59,129 bases of DNA from Kiritimatiellia bacterium (GCA_017403825.1 JAFRDO010000048.1:1-59129), one strand, 5' to 3'. Counted from the first letter of the stretch, positions 8,691-17,686 are shown. The notes: a model not told the origin generated them from the letters alone. A program made the numbers and translations.

Positions 8691-8731
8691 TTAACAGTTA
8701 TGGCGGGCTGTCGCTCGCCATGCAGGAGGAT

Positions 8732-9601
8732 ATGCCTTTGAATAACAGTTGTCGAGTTGTCGCCGTGGCGCTGGCCTGCGGCGTTCTGCTGCCGTCCGCC
8801 GCCGAAGAGGTCGACGGAGTCGCCGCGAAGGTCGGGTCGGAGACGATCCTGCGCTCCGACGTGTACGACGAGATGCGCCGCATGGGCGCGCGCGACGATT
8901 CGCGCTACGCCGAGGTGCGCAACGAGATGATCGACCGCAAGCTTATCCTTAAGGCGGCGGCGGACGCCAAGATGACGATGCAGGAATGGGTGGTGGAGAA
9001 CCGCGTCCGCGAGATCATCGGCAAGGCGTTCGGCGGCGACCGCAGCAAGCTGATCGAGACGTTGTCGAAACAGAAGACGTCCTACCCGGAGTGGTATGCG
9101 CGCATGAAGGAGGACATGATCGTCGGCGCGATGCGCTGGAACGTCATCGACAAGAACGTGTCCGCCTCGCCGTCGGACGTGCGGCGGGAGTTCGAGGCGC
9201 ACCCGGAGCGCTACAAGTCGGCCCACCGCGTCACGGTGTCCGTGATACTGCTCAAGCCCGAGGAAGCCAACCGGCGCGACGAGATCTCGGCCGCGCTCAA
9301 GATGAAGGACTTCGAGGAGCTCGGAGGGAAGAAGTACGAGAACGTGCGGCCGGAGGAGCAGTTCAAGCCGGAGATATGCCGCGAGATCGAGGCGATGCCC
9401 AAGGGGACGATCAGCCGCTGGATCGAGCTTGAGGGCTGGAGCTTCCTGATCCGCAAGGATGCGGAGAGCGAGAGCCGCAGCCTTTCTCTGGAGGAGGCGT
9501 ACGACGATGTGGAGGCGACGGTGAAGGCTGCAGAGGCCGACCGGCTCTACAAGGCGTGGATCGAGCGCCTTCGCGCCGAGACGTACATTCGCGTTTTTTG
9601 A
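8732..9601 (+). CDS. SurA N-terminal-like periplasmic chaperone
   Basis: 289 residues from ATG 8732; an in-frame TTG at 8738 is better spaced (8 nt) from AGGAGG and may be the true start. A signal peptide (VVAVALACGVLLPSAA) leads to a SurA-type segment: VDGVAAKVGSETILRSDVYDEM, RNEMIDRKLILKAAADAKM, then a helical core and the start of a degenerate parvulin-like region (VSASPSDVRREFEAHPERYKSAHRVTVSVILL). Family members escort outer-membrane proteins through the periplasm. No complete parvulin catalytic domain is evident, so a chaperone-only role is likely. Confidence 0.8.
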   Translation: MPLNNSCRVVAVALACGVLLPSAAEEVDGVAAKVGSETILRSDVYDEMRRMGARDDSRYAEVRNEMIDRKLILKAAADAKMTMQEWVVENRVREIIGKAFGGDRSKLIETLSKQKTSYPEWYARMKEDMIVGAMRWNVIDKNVSASPSDVRREFEAHPERYKSAHRVTVSVILLKPEEANRRDEISAALKMKDFEELGGKKYENVRPEEQFKPEICREIEAMPKGTISRWIELEGWSFLIRKDAESESRSLSLEEAYDDVEATVKAAEADRLYKAWIERLRAETYIRVF

Positions 9602-9607
9602 TATAAT
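9602..9607 (+). promoter_or_regulatory. -10 box upstream of asd
   Basis: TATAAT directly follows the TGA of the SurA-like gene and leaves a leader of about 24 nt with AGAGGAGCAAGG before asd. No good -35 was found. A separate promoter for asd-smc is plausible. Confidence 0.5.
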
Positions 9608-9637
9608 TTAAGGCAGCTTTCACAAGAGGAGCAAGGA

Positions 9638-10651
9638 ATGAGAGAATACAAGGTCGGGCTGGTCGGTGTTGGCGCCGTCGGAACCGAAATGATCAAGGTG
9701 CTGCGCGACAGGCACTTTCCGGTCGCAGGCAAGGTGCAGGTCTTCGCGTCGCGTGAGCGCGACGAGGAGATACTCGGCGAGACGTATCACGTACTCCCGG
9801 CGACGGAGAAGAGCTTCGACGGACTGGACATCGTGCTTTTCGCCGGCAAGACGGATGTCGCGGTGCAGCTGCGCGACGCGGTCGTGAAGGCGGGCGCGAA
9901 GATGATCGACAACTCTCGCGCCTTCCGCCAGGACCCGGACGTTCCGCTCGTGGTGCCGCAGGTGAACGAGGAGGACCTGGACTGGAACAAGGGCGTCATC
10001 GCAAACCCAAACTGCACCACGGCGATCATGCTGGAGGCCGTGGCGCCGCTTCACAAGGCGAAGAGGCTGCGTCGCGTCGTTGCGGCAACGTACCAGGCGG
10101 CGTCGGGCGCGGGGGCGCCAGGTCTCGCGGAGCTTGAGGAGCAGATGAAGGAGATGGTGGAGGGCCGCCCGCTTACTGTGAAGGCGTTTCAGCACCAGCT
10201 CACGTACAACCTCATACCCCACATCGACAAGTTCGACGAGACGAACTGGTACACGCTCGAGGAGCTGAAGATGCGCAACGAGTCGCGCAAGATGCTCCAC
10301 GCGCCGGACTTGATGCTCTCCTGCACGTCGGTACGCGTGCCGATTCCGCGAGCGCATTCCGAGTCTCTGAACCTGGAGTTCGAGGAGGAGATCACGCCGG
10401 AGGAGGCGCGCGAGATACTGTCGAAGGCCGAGGGCGTCCGCGTGGTGGACGACCCGCTGAACGGCTGCTACCCGATGCCGCTTGACGCGACGGCTAAATA
10501 CGACGTTCTCGCCGGACGCATACGCCAGGACATATCGCGCAACGACCGGAAGGGCCTCGAGATGTTCGTCTCGGGCGACCAGCTCCTGCGCGGCGCGGCC
10601 CTCAACGCGGTTGAAATCGCAGAGCGGCTGGTGAGCCGCGGCCTCGTCTGA
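9638..10651 (+). CDS. asd: Aspartate-semialdehyde dehydrogenase
   Basis: 337 residues, the normal length. It reduces aspartyl phosphate to aspartate semialdehyde with NADPH, for lysine/diaminopimelate, threonine and methionine. The Rossmann motif is VGLVGVGAVGTEM (6-18). The catalytic Cys is C126 in ANPNCTT. Other family blocks are DNSRAFR, the QAASGAG region, and the substrate-binding VRVPIPRAHSES. Cytoplasmic. smc follows after 13 nt. Confidence 0.95.
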   Translation: MREYKVGLVGVGAVGTEMIKVLRDRHFPVAGKVQVFASRERDEEILGETYHVLPATEKSFDGLDIVLFAGKTDVAVQLRDAVVKAGAKMIDNSRAFRQDPDVPLVVPQVNEEDLDWNKGVIANPNCTTAIMLEAVAPLHKAKRLRRVVAATYQAASGAGAPGLAELEEQMKEMVEGRPLTVKAFQHQLTYNLIPHIDKFDETNWYTLEELKMRNESRKMLHAPDLMLSCTSVRVPIPRAHSESLNLEFEEEITPEEAREILSKAEGVRVVDDPLNGCYPMPLDATAKYDVLAGRIRQDISRNDRKGLEMFVSGDQLLRGAALNAVEIAERLVSRGLV

Positions 10652-10664
10652 TAACCGCGACGGC

Positions 10665-13166
10665 ATGTACCTGAAGCAGCTAGACGTAATCGGATTCAAG
10701 TCGTTCGCCGACAGGACCCGCCTCACCTTCGAGCCGGGGCTGACGGCGATCGTCGGGCCGAACGGCTGCGGCAAGTCTAACGTCTCGGACGCGATACGGT
10801 GGGTGCTTGGCGAGCAGAAGCCGACGGCGCTCAGGTGCTCGAAGCTCGTGGACGTGGTGTTCAACGGCACCGACACGCGCAAGCCGCTTGGCCTTGCCGA
10901 GGTGTCGATCACGTTCGCCGAATGCGAGAAGGAGCTAGGCACCGACTACCACGAGGTTACGGTGACGCGCCGCGTCTACCGCGACGGCTCCGGCGAATAC
11001 TTCATAAACAAGCAGGCGTGCCGGCTGAAGGACGTGCAGCACCTTTTCATGGGCACCGGCATCGGCACCAGCTCCTATTCGGTGATGGCGCAGGGCCAGA
11101 TCGACGCGATCCTTTCGTCCCGTCCCGAGGACCGCCGCGCCGTCTTCGAGGAGGCTGCCGGCATCACCAAGTTCAAGGCCGACCGCAAGGAGGCGCTGCG
11201 CAAGATCGAGCAGACCGAGCAGAACCTGCTGCGCGAGGCGGACGTGCTGCGCGAGATGAAGCGGCAGATCGGTTCCTTGCAGCGCCAGGTGGGCAAGGCC
11301 CGCAAGTACAAGGAACTCCACGACAGCCTAAGGGGCGTGGACATCTTCGTGTCGAAGCGCAAGATTCACGACTTCGGGCTGGAGCTTGAGCAGAACGCGG
11401 CGAACCGCAACGAGATCGACAAGGCGATTGCGGAGGCGCAGGCCGCCGTGTCCGCCGCCGAGACGCGCGCGCAGGAACTCCACCAGAGCGTCCACGAGCT
11501 CGAGGAACGCCTGCAGACGCTGGCTTCCCGTCAGGCCGCGGCGGACGGCGAGTACCGTCGCGCGAACGAGGTCATCGGCATCAACGCTCAGCGCGTGGCT
11601 GAGTACCGCTCGTTCGCCGAGCGCGACCGCGCCGAGATCGAGGGGGCGAAGCGTGCGCTGGAGGACGTGCGCATGCAGGCGGAGTCGCTCGAGCAGAAGA
11701 CCGCCCTGCTGACAGATTCGCTGGCCGCTGCGCGCGAGTCCATCGCGGAGGAAGAGGCTTCGTTCAACGCCCTGCAGGCTGAGATAGACGCGAAGCGCGA
11801 GGAGGTCGCCGCGAGGCGGCGCGAGGTGAAGGACACGACGCGCACAGGGTCGCTCGTGGCCGACAGCGAGGTGCTGCGCAACGGCGCGGTCGAGGTCTGG
11901 AAAACGGGAACATCCGTGACGACGATGATGAAGCGCGAGGACCTGATGGCGCTTGTCACGGCGGCCGAGGACGAGCTTCGCGAGATGGAGGTGCGCCACG
12001 TGCCGGCGTCGCAACGCCTCACCGAGCGGCGGATCGCGGCCAGCCAGATGGAGCAGGAGCTTTCGTTCGTGGGCCGGCAGAAGGAGGCCGCGCTCGACCG
12101 CCGCGGGGAGCTGGAGCGCGCTATCGCCGGACGCGAGGAGGGTGTGCGTGGCTACGAGGACTCCATCGCCCGTCTGACTGAGGAGTCCGGCGACCTGCTG
12201 GCAGGGCTGGACGAGCTGAAGGAGAAGGCGGCTGGTTTCGTGTCTCTCATTAACGACGAGCGGGGACGCCGCGCGGAGATGCTGGAGAAGATCGCCGCCG
12301 CCGACCAGGAGGTGTCGCGCCGCCGCGCTGATCTCGACCAGGCGCGCGACTTCCGTAGCAAGCTAGAGGTTCAGGCGGCAGAGGCGACGATGCGGCGGCA
12401 GAACGTCTACGAGCACCTTCAGGACGAGTATGGCCTCTTCGCCGACGCCGTGATGCGAGAGCCTGACCCGGAGTGGCCGAACGGCGAGCCGCCGCCGATG
12501 TCCGAGCTAGAGAGCACCGTCGCGCGGCTTCAGGCCGAGATCGCCGCCCTCGGACCGGTCAACATGGTGGCGGTGGACGAGTGCCGCGAGCTTGAGGAAC
12601 GTTATGCGCGGGAGAAGGCCCAGGAGGAGGACCTGCTGGCCGCGAAGGCGCAGATACTCGAGCTTATCACGAACCTGAACACGACGTCGTCGGACCTGTT
12701 CAGGACGACGTTCGAGCAGGCGGACAAGAACTTCCAGACGATGTTCACGCGGCTCTTCGGCGGCGGCGAGGCGAGGCTCGTGCTGATGGAGGGCGAGGAG
12801 GATCCGCTCGAGTGCGGCATCGACATAATCGCGCGTCCGCCCGGAAAGCGCCCCCAGTCGGTGACGCTCCTTTCCGGCGGCGAGCGCACGATGACTGCCG
12901 TAGCGCTGCTGTTCTCGATCTTCATGATTAAGCCGGCGCCGTTCTGCATGCTAGACGAGCTCGACGCCGCGCTCGATGACGCGAACATCGGCCGGTTCGT
13001 GGAGCAGCTCAAGGAGTTCCTGGCGCAGTCGCAGTTCCTCATCATCACGCACAACCAGCACACTATCGCGGGGAGCGACCTCGTGTACGGCGTCTCGCAG
13101 CAGGAGAAGGGCGTCTCGCGCGTCATCTCGATGAAGCTCTCCGATCTCGGCGAGAAGCGCTCCTGA
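10665..13166 (+). CDS. smc: Chromosome segregation protein SMC with reduced hinge
   Basis: 833 residues, against about 1150-1200 for typical SMC. The head halves are complete: Walker A GPNGCGKSN (31-39), N-terminal QGQIDAILSSRPEDRR, C-terminal signature LLSGGERTMTA (about 733-743) and Walker B CMLDELDAALDD (about 760). Coiled coil runs about 165-388 and 426-640. Between them only about 35 residues are non-helical (RTGSLVADSEVLRNGAVEVWKTGTS), reminiscent of the last strand region of an SMC hinge; the usual 120-residue, Gly-rich hinge is not seen. SMC compacts and segregates DNA with ScpAB. How this protein would dimerise is unclear. Confidence 0.9.
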   Translation: MYLKQLDVIGFKSFADRTRLTFEPGLTAIVGPNGCGKSNVSDAIRWVLGEQKPTALRCSKLVDVVFNGTDTRKPLGLAEVSITFAECEKELGTDYHEVTVTRRVYRDGSGEYFINKQACRLKDVQHLFMGTGIGTSSYSVMAQGQIDAILSSRPEDRRAVFEEAAGITKFKADRKEALRKIEQTEQNLLREADVLREMKRQIGSLQRQVGKARKYKELHDSLRGVDIFVSKRKIHDFGLELEQNAANRNEIDKAIAEAQAAVSAAETRAQELHQSVHELEERLQTLASRQAAADGEYRRANEVIGINAQRVAEYRSFAERDRAEIEGAKRALEDVRMQAESLEQKTALLTDSLAAARESIAEEEASFNALQAEIDAKREEVAARRREVKDTTRTGSLVADSEVLRNGAVEVWKTGTSVTTMMKREDLMALVTAAEDELREMEVRHVPASQRLTERRIAASQMEQELSFVGRQKEAALDRRGELERAIAGREEGVRGYEDSIARLTEESGDLLAGLDELKEKAAGFVSLINDERGRRAEMLEKIAAADQEVSRRRADLDQARDFRSKLEVQAAEATMRRQNVYEHLQDEYGLFADAVMREPDPEWPNGEPPPMSELESTVARLQAEIAALGPVNMVAVDECRELEERYAREKAQEEDLLAAKAQILELITNLNTTSSDLFRTTFEQADKNFQTMFTRLFGGGEARLVLMEGEEDPLECGIDIIARPPGKRPQSVTLLSGGERTMTAVALLFSIFMIKPAPFCMLDELDAALDDANIGRFVEQLKEFLAQSQFLIITHNQHTIAGSDLVYGVSQQEKGVSRVISMKLSDLGEKRS

Positions 13167-13190
13167 CGTCCATCGCCCGCCGTAGCGTCG

Positions 13191-13660
13191 GGCGTCGTCG
13201 CGGCGGGTATCGCCCGAACACCCCTGCTAGAGCATCCGCTTCGCGGACGGCCTGTGGCCGGGGGATATTTCGCTCCGGGAACCGCAACCACCGCCACGCG
13301 TCAGTCTATGAGACCCTTCAAGCCCGACCCCTCTGCGTAATGCGTCTCTACAAGCGAGACCACCGAGGCGGTGGGCGGTCCCTGCGCTCCTCTCGTGCGA
13401 CACCCGCCACTCCTCCGCCTCACGTCTTCGGCCCTCACAGCGGCATTGCGACATCGGCATCAAGGATGTCGCGGTCGGCGAAGCGGCGGGGTGTCGCGAG
13501 TGAGCGCGCGTAGCGCCGCCGCCGCATGAGGCGCATCGCCAGCAGCTAACGGTAAGATCCGAGGCACGGCAGGCTGAACAAGGCTTGTTGTCTACGAGTG
13601 AAAGGCGTTGCGGCCGCAGAGCGCGCGACACCGAGCGAGCAGCCCCGCCGCGACGACGCC
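13191..13660. ncRNA. Candidate structured RNA or palindromic element bounded by 17-bp inverted repeat
   Basis: The 572-nt gap between smc and the next gene holds no convincing protein gene. GGCGTCGTCGCGGCGGG (13191-13207) is perfectly complementary to 13644-13660. Nested inside are a 12-bp stem with one bulge (13397-13408 with 13485-13497), an 8-bp stem (13448-13455 with 13465-13472), and short hairpins at 13235-13247, 13248-13260, 13344-13360, 13360-13374 and 13577-13589. I see no RNase P, tmRNA, SRP or riboswitch consensus. Strand is undetermined. It may instead be a MITE-like element, but I see no target-site duplication. Confidence 0.55.
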
Positions 13661-13685
13661 TAACCACTGCGCAAATCATATCTTT

Positions 13686-13703
13686 CGGAGGAAGGCTCCT
13701 CCG
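13686..13703 (+). terminator. Hairpin just before the GntR/LacI promoter
   Basis: CGGAGGA (13686-13692) pairs with TCCTCCG (13697-13703) around AGGC. It directly abuts the -35 box at 13704, with little U-tract. It could insulate the next operon or serve as an operator-like palindrome. Confidence 0.4.
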
Positions 13704-13732
13704 TTGACTTACTGTGTATATTGTGGTATGAT
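13704..13732 (+). promoter_or_regulatory. Promoter for the GntR/LacI regulator
   Basis: TTGACT (13704-13709), a 17-nt spacer and TATGAT (13727-13732). The GTG at 13739 is 6 nt after the -10 box, so transcription should begin near the start codon, giving a leaderless mRNA. Confidence 0.75.
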
Positions 13733-13738
13733 ACTGAC

Positions 13739-14839
13739 GTGATTTCTTCTTGCAAGTCTTCGGGACGCCTGCCATTCTCCGTGGACAGGAACCTGGGCGT
13801 CGATCTGGTCGAGCAGATTGTTGGCGGCGTGTCTCTCGCCGTGGGAAGCGGCGCGCTGGCGCACGGCGCTTCGCTGCCCGGGATCCGGCGAATGGCCAAG
13901 GACCTGTCCGTGAGCGAAATCGTCGTGCGCCGTGCCGTGAAGGAGCTGTGCCGTCAGGGGGTGCTTCAGGCGCGGCCGCGGGTCGGGCTCACGGTATGCG
14001 GCGGCGGCAGAAGGTCCTGGCGGGGAGTTGTCGCGGGCATACGTCCGGCACATGACTCCGGCATGTACTACGCCAACGTGCTTGAAGGCACCATCGCTTC
14101 CGTGCTGATGAAGAACGGCTGGCTGTTCGCTCGGATGGAGTGGCCCGATTCTCCCGGTGGTGCGGGCACGGACGTTGCGGGACTGCTGAAATGCCTGTCG
14201 CCGGCATTGGTGGTGGCGTTGTTCCCGTCACCTGCCATGCTTGCAGCGCTTGACCGGTCGGGGCTGCCGTTCGTTCAGGTGTGGACGAAGAAGAGGTCGC
14301 GCAAGGCCCGCATGTACATACGGCCATGCGCAGACGCGGCGCTTTCGCGGCTGGCGGTGGCGTTTGCGGCGCATGGAGTCCGCAAGGTGCTTTCCGTTTA
14401 TTCGAACGTCAGCGGAATAGATTGCACTACGGTGCTAAAGAAGTCTGGCTTTTCCGTCTGGAAGATGTGCATCGCCTCGCTGGACGGCTACATGCAGCCA
14501 GAGTGCGTGCAGCGTGCCGCGCTTGAGGCGTTCGACCGTTTGCTCGCAAAAGGTCCGATTGGCGCCGATGCGGTGGTGTTCAACGACGACTACCTCACGT
14601 CAGGGGCGTTGTCCGCCTTTGAACGTCATGGTGTGCGGGTGCCGGAGGACATTCGGTTGGCGACCACGTCGAACCGGGGGCTTGGTCCCGTCTATTTCCG
14701 CAAGCTCACAAGGCTGGAGGTCGATCCGGTACGTCACGGACAGGGGATTGCCGATACCCTGCTCAAAATGCTTGACGGCGGCGAGTGTCCGCCAGAAATG
14801 TCCATCGAAACGACTTTCGAAGAGGGCGAAACAGCATAA
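13739..14839 (+). CDS. GntR-type DNA-binding / LacI-type ligand-binding regulator
   Basis: 366 residues from GTG 13739. Residues about 18-85 form a GntR winged helix (LPGIRRMAKDLSVSEIVVRRAVKELCRQGVLQARPRVGLTV). The rest is a periplasmic-binding-protein-like domain as in LacI and AraR (VVAGIRP, VVFNDDYLTSGALSAFERHGVRVPEDIRLATTSN). Such AraR-like hybrids are sugar-responsive repressors. It is the first gene of an operon through 20362 and probably regulates itself and the operon. The -10 box is 6 nt from the GTG, with no Shine-Dalgarno. Confidence 0.85.
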   Translation: MISSCKSSGRLPFSVDRNLGVDLVEQIVGGVSLAVGSGALAHGASLPGIRRMAKDLSVSEIVVRRAVKELCRQGVLQARPRVGLTVCGGGRRSWRGVVAGIRPAHDSGMYYANVLEGTIASVLMKNGWLFARMEWPDSPGGAGTDVAGLLKCLSPALVVALFPSPAMLAALDRSGLPFVQVWTKKRSRKARMYIRPCADAALSRLAVAFAAHGVRKVLSVYSNVSGIDCTTVLKKSGFSVWKMCIASLDGYMQPECVQRAALEAFDRLLAKGPIGADAVVFNDDYLTSGALSAFERHGVRVPEDIRLATTSNRGLGPVYFRKLTRLEVDPVRHGQGIADTLLKMLDGGECPPEMSIETTFEEGETA

Positions 14840-14854
14840 ACAAAGGAGGAAAAA

Positions 14855-15136
14855 ATGAACAGACTATTATTGCTAATCGGTGCGGCGGCGATGCTGCTTG
14901 TGTCAGTTGAGGCGTTGGCTGACGCCTACCAGTTCATCATATCAGGAGACCCCGTGGCAGCGGCCATGGAAGGTTGTTGTGTCGCAGTCTCGTCCGGCAC
15001 ATCGTTGGTGACGGGGACGCTCACGGCGCCAACGGCGGCGGATTCGCTTGAAGCCCGCTACCGCACATGGTACGAGTCCGACGGCACTGCGCTCCGCTCC
15101 GACAAGCCTCGTGGCATGACAATCTGCATCAAGTAA
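14855..15136 (+). CDS. Small secreted protein with C-terminal RGMTICIK motif
   Basis: 93 residues, after a strong AAAGGAGG Shine-Dalgarno. A signal peptide (MNRLLLLIGAAAMLLVSVEALA) is followed by about 70 residues with no family I recognise. The tail SLEARYRTWYES..LRSDKPRGMTICIK parallels the tail of the small protein at 23235 (FEPFGRFALESP..LDSRAPRGVIIQIY). Both sit between a regulator and a SUMF1-like gene. A surface-anchored or processed peptide is plausible; function unknown. Confidence 0.75.
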   Translation: MNRLLLLIGAAAMLLVSVEALADAYQFIISGDPVAAAMEGCCVAVSSGTSLVTGTLTAPTAADSLEARYRTWYESDGTALRSDKPRGMTICIK

Positions 15137-15174
15137 CCGCATCACTTAAACTCAGTTCAAGAAGGAACACGACA

Positions 15175-16521
15175 ATGAAGAATCCCATAAGGAAGATCAC
15201 CGCAGCCGGAATGACGGCATTCGCAATTCAGCTCGCATCAGGCGCAGTGCCAGAAGTGACTGGCGTTGTAATGTCGCAAGCAAGCGACCGCCTCGTTACC
15301 ATATCATACACGCTCTCGGCCGCGCCTGCCGTCGTAACGCTCGACGTGCAGACGAACAATGCGCAGGGCGCATGGGCGTCCATCGGCGGCGCGGCGATCT
15401 GCAACGCGCAGGGCGATGTATGGAAGAAGGTTGAGACGGGCAGCCGCACCATTACGTGGCACCCCGACTTGTCGTGGCCGGACCACAAGATTGCCGCCGG
15501 TGGCGCACGGGCTGTGGTGACGGCGTGGACGCTCGACAACACGCCAGACTACATGGTGGTGGATATCTCTGCTTCCGCACAGCCGAATACGCAGAAGTAT
15601 TACCCGTCCGTCGAGTTTCTGCCGGGCGGCATTCTCGGCAATACTGACTATCGCACGACGTCCATCGTGATGCGCAAGATCATGGCTAAGGACATCGAGT
15701 GGACGATGGGTTCGACGACGCTTGAGACGAATAACCGCAAGGATCGTGAGGCGACGCACAAGGTCACGCTCACGAACAACTACTATATCGGCGTGTTCCC
15801 GGTCACCCAGTCTCAGTGGGCGTTGATCCAGACGAGCCGTCCCGAGCCTTCCTTCTATAACAACATAGCCTATAAAGCCATGCGTCCTGTTGAGCAGGTG
15901 TCATACAACGAGATCAGGAACGCCGCCAACGCAACAGCTGAGAATACGGCCTATGACTGGCCCAATGATCCGAATCCTGGTTCCTTCCTCGGCTTGCTGC
16001 GGACCAGGACTGGCATCGACTTCGACCTGCCAGGTGAAGCGCAGTGGGAGTTTGCCGCCCGTGCGGGCAACGGTGACACAAAGTGGGGTGACGGATCGGC
16101 CATCCTGAATTCGAACATAGACGCCAACCTGAACTTGCTTGGGCGCTATTATGCGAATGGCGGCAAGCCGGGAACCAGCGATCCGGATGCTTCATGCAGC
16201 GCGGACAACGCCACCGCGATTGTCGGCACATACAAGCCGAATTCTTGGGGGCTGTATGACACGGCAGGTAATGTGTGGGAATGGTGCCTTGATTGGCGCG
16301 AGGACGACATCACCTCATACAACGGCAGGATAAACATCAATCCTGCAGATCCTACCAAGACGATTTCAGGCGCCACCGGCTCTACACGTATAGGGCGTGG
16401 CGGTACTTGGAACGGCGCATCCGGCTACGCCCGTCCTGCATATCGTGACTCCGACAATCCGTCAATCCGGACCCTCAAAGTCTATGGCTTCCGTGTCGTT
16501 TGCACAGCAGGGCTGAAATAA
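15175..16521 (+). CDS. Secreted SUMF1/FGE-like domain protein 1
   Basis: 448 residues from ATG 15175 (AAGAAGGAAC upstream). Signal peptide to about residue 23, then a beta-rich N-terminal domain (VTGVVMSQASDRLVTISYTL, PDYMVVDIS) of about 150 residues, then a formylglycine-generating-enzyme-type fold: EWTMGSTTLE, HKVTLTNNYYIGVFPVTQSQW, FDLPGEAQWEFAARAG, NSWGLYDTAGNVWEWCLDW, RIGRGGTWN..YGFRVVC. The RGG(S/T)W block lacks the paired catalytic cysteines of true sulfatase activators. A binding or other non-FGE role outside the cell is likely. Confidence 0.85.
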   Translation: MKNPIRKITAAGMTAFAIQLASGAVPEVTGVVMSQASDRLVTISYTLSAAPAVVTLDVQTNNAQGAWASIGGAAICNAQGDVWKKVETGSRTITWHPDLSWPDHKIAAGGARAVVTAWTLDNTPDYMVVDISASAQPNTQKYYPSVEFLPGGILGNTDYRTTSIVMRKIMAKDIEWTMGSTTLETNNRKDREATHKVTLTNNYYIGVFPVTQSQWALIQTSRPEPSFYNNIAYKAMRPVEQVSYNEIRNAANATAENTAYDWPNDPNPGSFLGLLRTRTGIDFDLPGEAQWEFAARAGNGDTKWGDGSAILNSNIDANLNLLGRYYANGGKPGTSDPDASCSADNATAIVGTYKPNSWGLYDTAGNVWEWCLDWREDDITSYNGRININPADPTKTISGATGSTRIGRGGTWNGASGYARPAYRDSDNPSIRTLKVYGFRVVCTAGLK

Positions 16522-16612
16522 TCTGCAATGGCGTTGATAGACCTTGTCGGCAGGATTGGGGTCTGATCTTGTCGGCAAGGTTGCTATGGAATGCAGAGAA
16601 CGCGATAGAGCG

Positions 16613-17686
16613 ATGATGAAGAAGATGATGCTGGTTAGTCTGTTGCTTGCCTTCGGCCTCATGGCGGTGGGCGGAGGAACAGAGGAGATTTCCGCTGAGC
16701 GGATGCGGACGATCTATGAGACGGTCAAGACTCCGTACAAGCAAGGCATGGTTTTGACGCCTGAGGCAGGGGAGATGTTCGACAACCCATCTGTGTTTCG
16801 TCATGGCAATGCCTGGTACATGATGTTCATTCGCTTCGACGGCAAGGGGTATGAAACGCATCTGGCCAAGTCGGACGACCTCTTGTCGTGGAAGCGGCTC
16901 GGGCGTATCTTCTCGCGTGGCGCGAATGGGCAATGGGATTCGGCGCAGGCGGATGGCTGGCCCGCGCTCGTCGATACGCGTTGGGACGGACCCAACACGC
17001 TGAACATGTTCGGCGGAAAGTACTGGATGATGTACCTTGGCGGCGCGGCTGACGGCTACGAGACGGAGCCGCTCTCTACCGGCGTCGCCTGGACGGACGA
17101 TCCTTCATCGGTTCGCGAGTGGACGCGCTACGAGGGCAACCCGGTGCTGCGTCCCTCGGACCAGGATGCGCGCGACTTCGAGAAGAAAACCATCTACAAG
17201 CATTTTACGGTGGAGGATCCGTCGCGCTCGTGCGGTGGACGGTTCGTGAACTTCTACAACGCCAAGCAGTGCGGGGTCTGGCGCGAGATGATCGGTATGG
17301 CGGTATCCGACGACATGCTGCACTGGAAGAGGGTCGGCGACGGGCCTGTGATTGAGGATGGAACTGCGGAAAACCACGGCATCTCCGGCGACCCGATGAT
17401 TCGCCGCATTGGGGATGTATGGGTTATGTTCTATTTCGGCCATGCGTGGAAACCCGGCATCAATGGCGCATTCGATACGTTTGCCTGTTCGTTCGATCTG
17501 CGGCACTGGACGAAATGGGACGGTGAACCTCTTGTGAAGCCGTCGGAGAGCTACGACTGCATCCATGCCCACAAGCCATGGGTCCTGAAGCACGATGGCG
17601 TGGTGTATCACTGGTATTGCGCCGTTGGGAAACCGAACGGGCGGGAGGTGCGCGGCATAGCCCTTGCCACGTCTGTCCCGAAATGA
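16613..17686 (+). CDS. Secreted five-bladed beta-propeller glycosidase (GH43/GH130-like)
   Basis: 357 residues; start at ATG 16613 or 16616, ahead of a signal peptide (KKMMLVSLLLAFGLMAVGGG). The repeats DNPSVFRHGNAWYMMFIRFD, HLAKSDDLLSWKRLG, MAVSDDMLHWKRVGDGPVI, GDPMIRRIGDVWVMFYFGHAW and HKPWVLKHDGVVYHWYCAV are the blade pattern of GH43/GH32/GH130-type propellers. Substrate cannot be assigned. The upstream spacer holds two copies of CTTGTCGGCA 25 nt apart (16543 and 16568). Confidence 0.8.
   Translation: MMKKMMLVSLLLAFGLMAVGGGTEEISAERMRTIYETVKTPYKQGMVLTPEAGEMFDNPSVFRHGNAWYMMFIRFDGKGYETHLAKSDDLLSWKRLGRIFSRGANGQWDSAQADGWPALVDTRWDGPNTLNMFGGKYWMMYLGGAADGYETEPLSTGVAWTDDPSSVREWTRYEGNPVLRPSDQDARDFEKKTIYKHFTVEDPSRSCGGRFVNFYNAKQCGVWREMIGMAVSDDMLHWKRVGDGPVIEDGTAENHGISGDPMIRRIGDVWVMFYFGHAWKPGINGAFDTFACSFDLRHWTKWDGEPLVKPSESYDCIHAHKPWVLKHDGVVYHWYCAVGKPNGREVRGIALATSVPK

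Noticed and set aside
13191..13660. RNase P RNA, tmRNA or SRP RNA
   Set aside because: Paired ends and length suggested RNase P, but the conserved GAGGAAAGTCC-type core, tmRNA ends and SRP loop motifs are absent on both strands.
13191..13660. Miniature transposon
   Set aside because: Inverted ends fit, but I see no target-site duplication at the flanks and no second copy in the window; not excluded.
13227..13775. 182-codon minus-strand reading frame in the smc downstream gap
   Set aside because: The composition is Arg/Ser/Cys-rich with no family features, there is no Shine-Dalgarno, and it overlaps the hairpins and the promoter of the plus-strand regulator.
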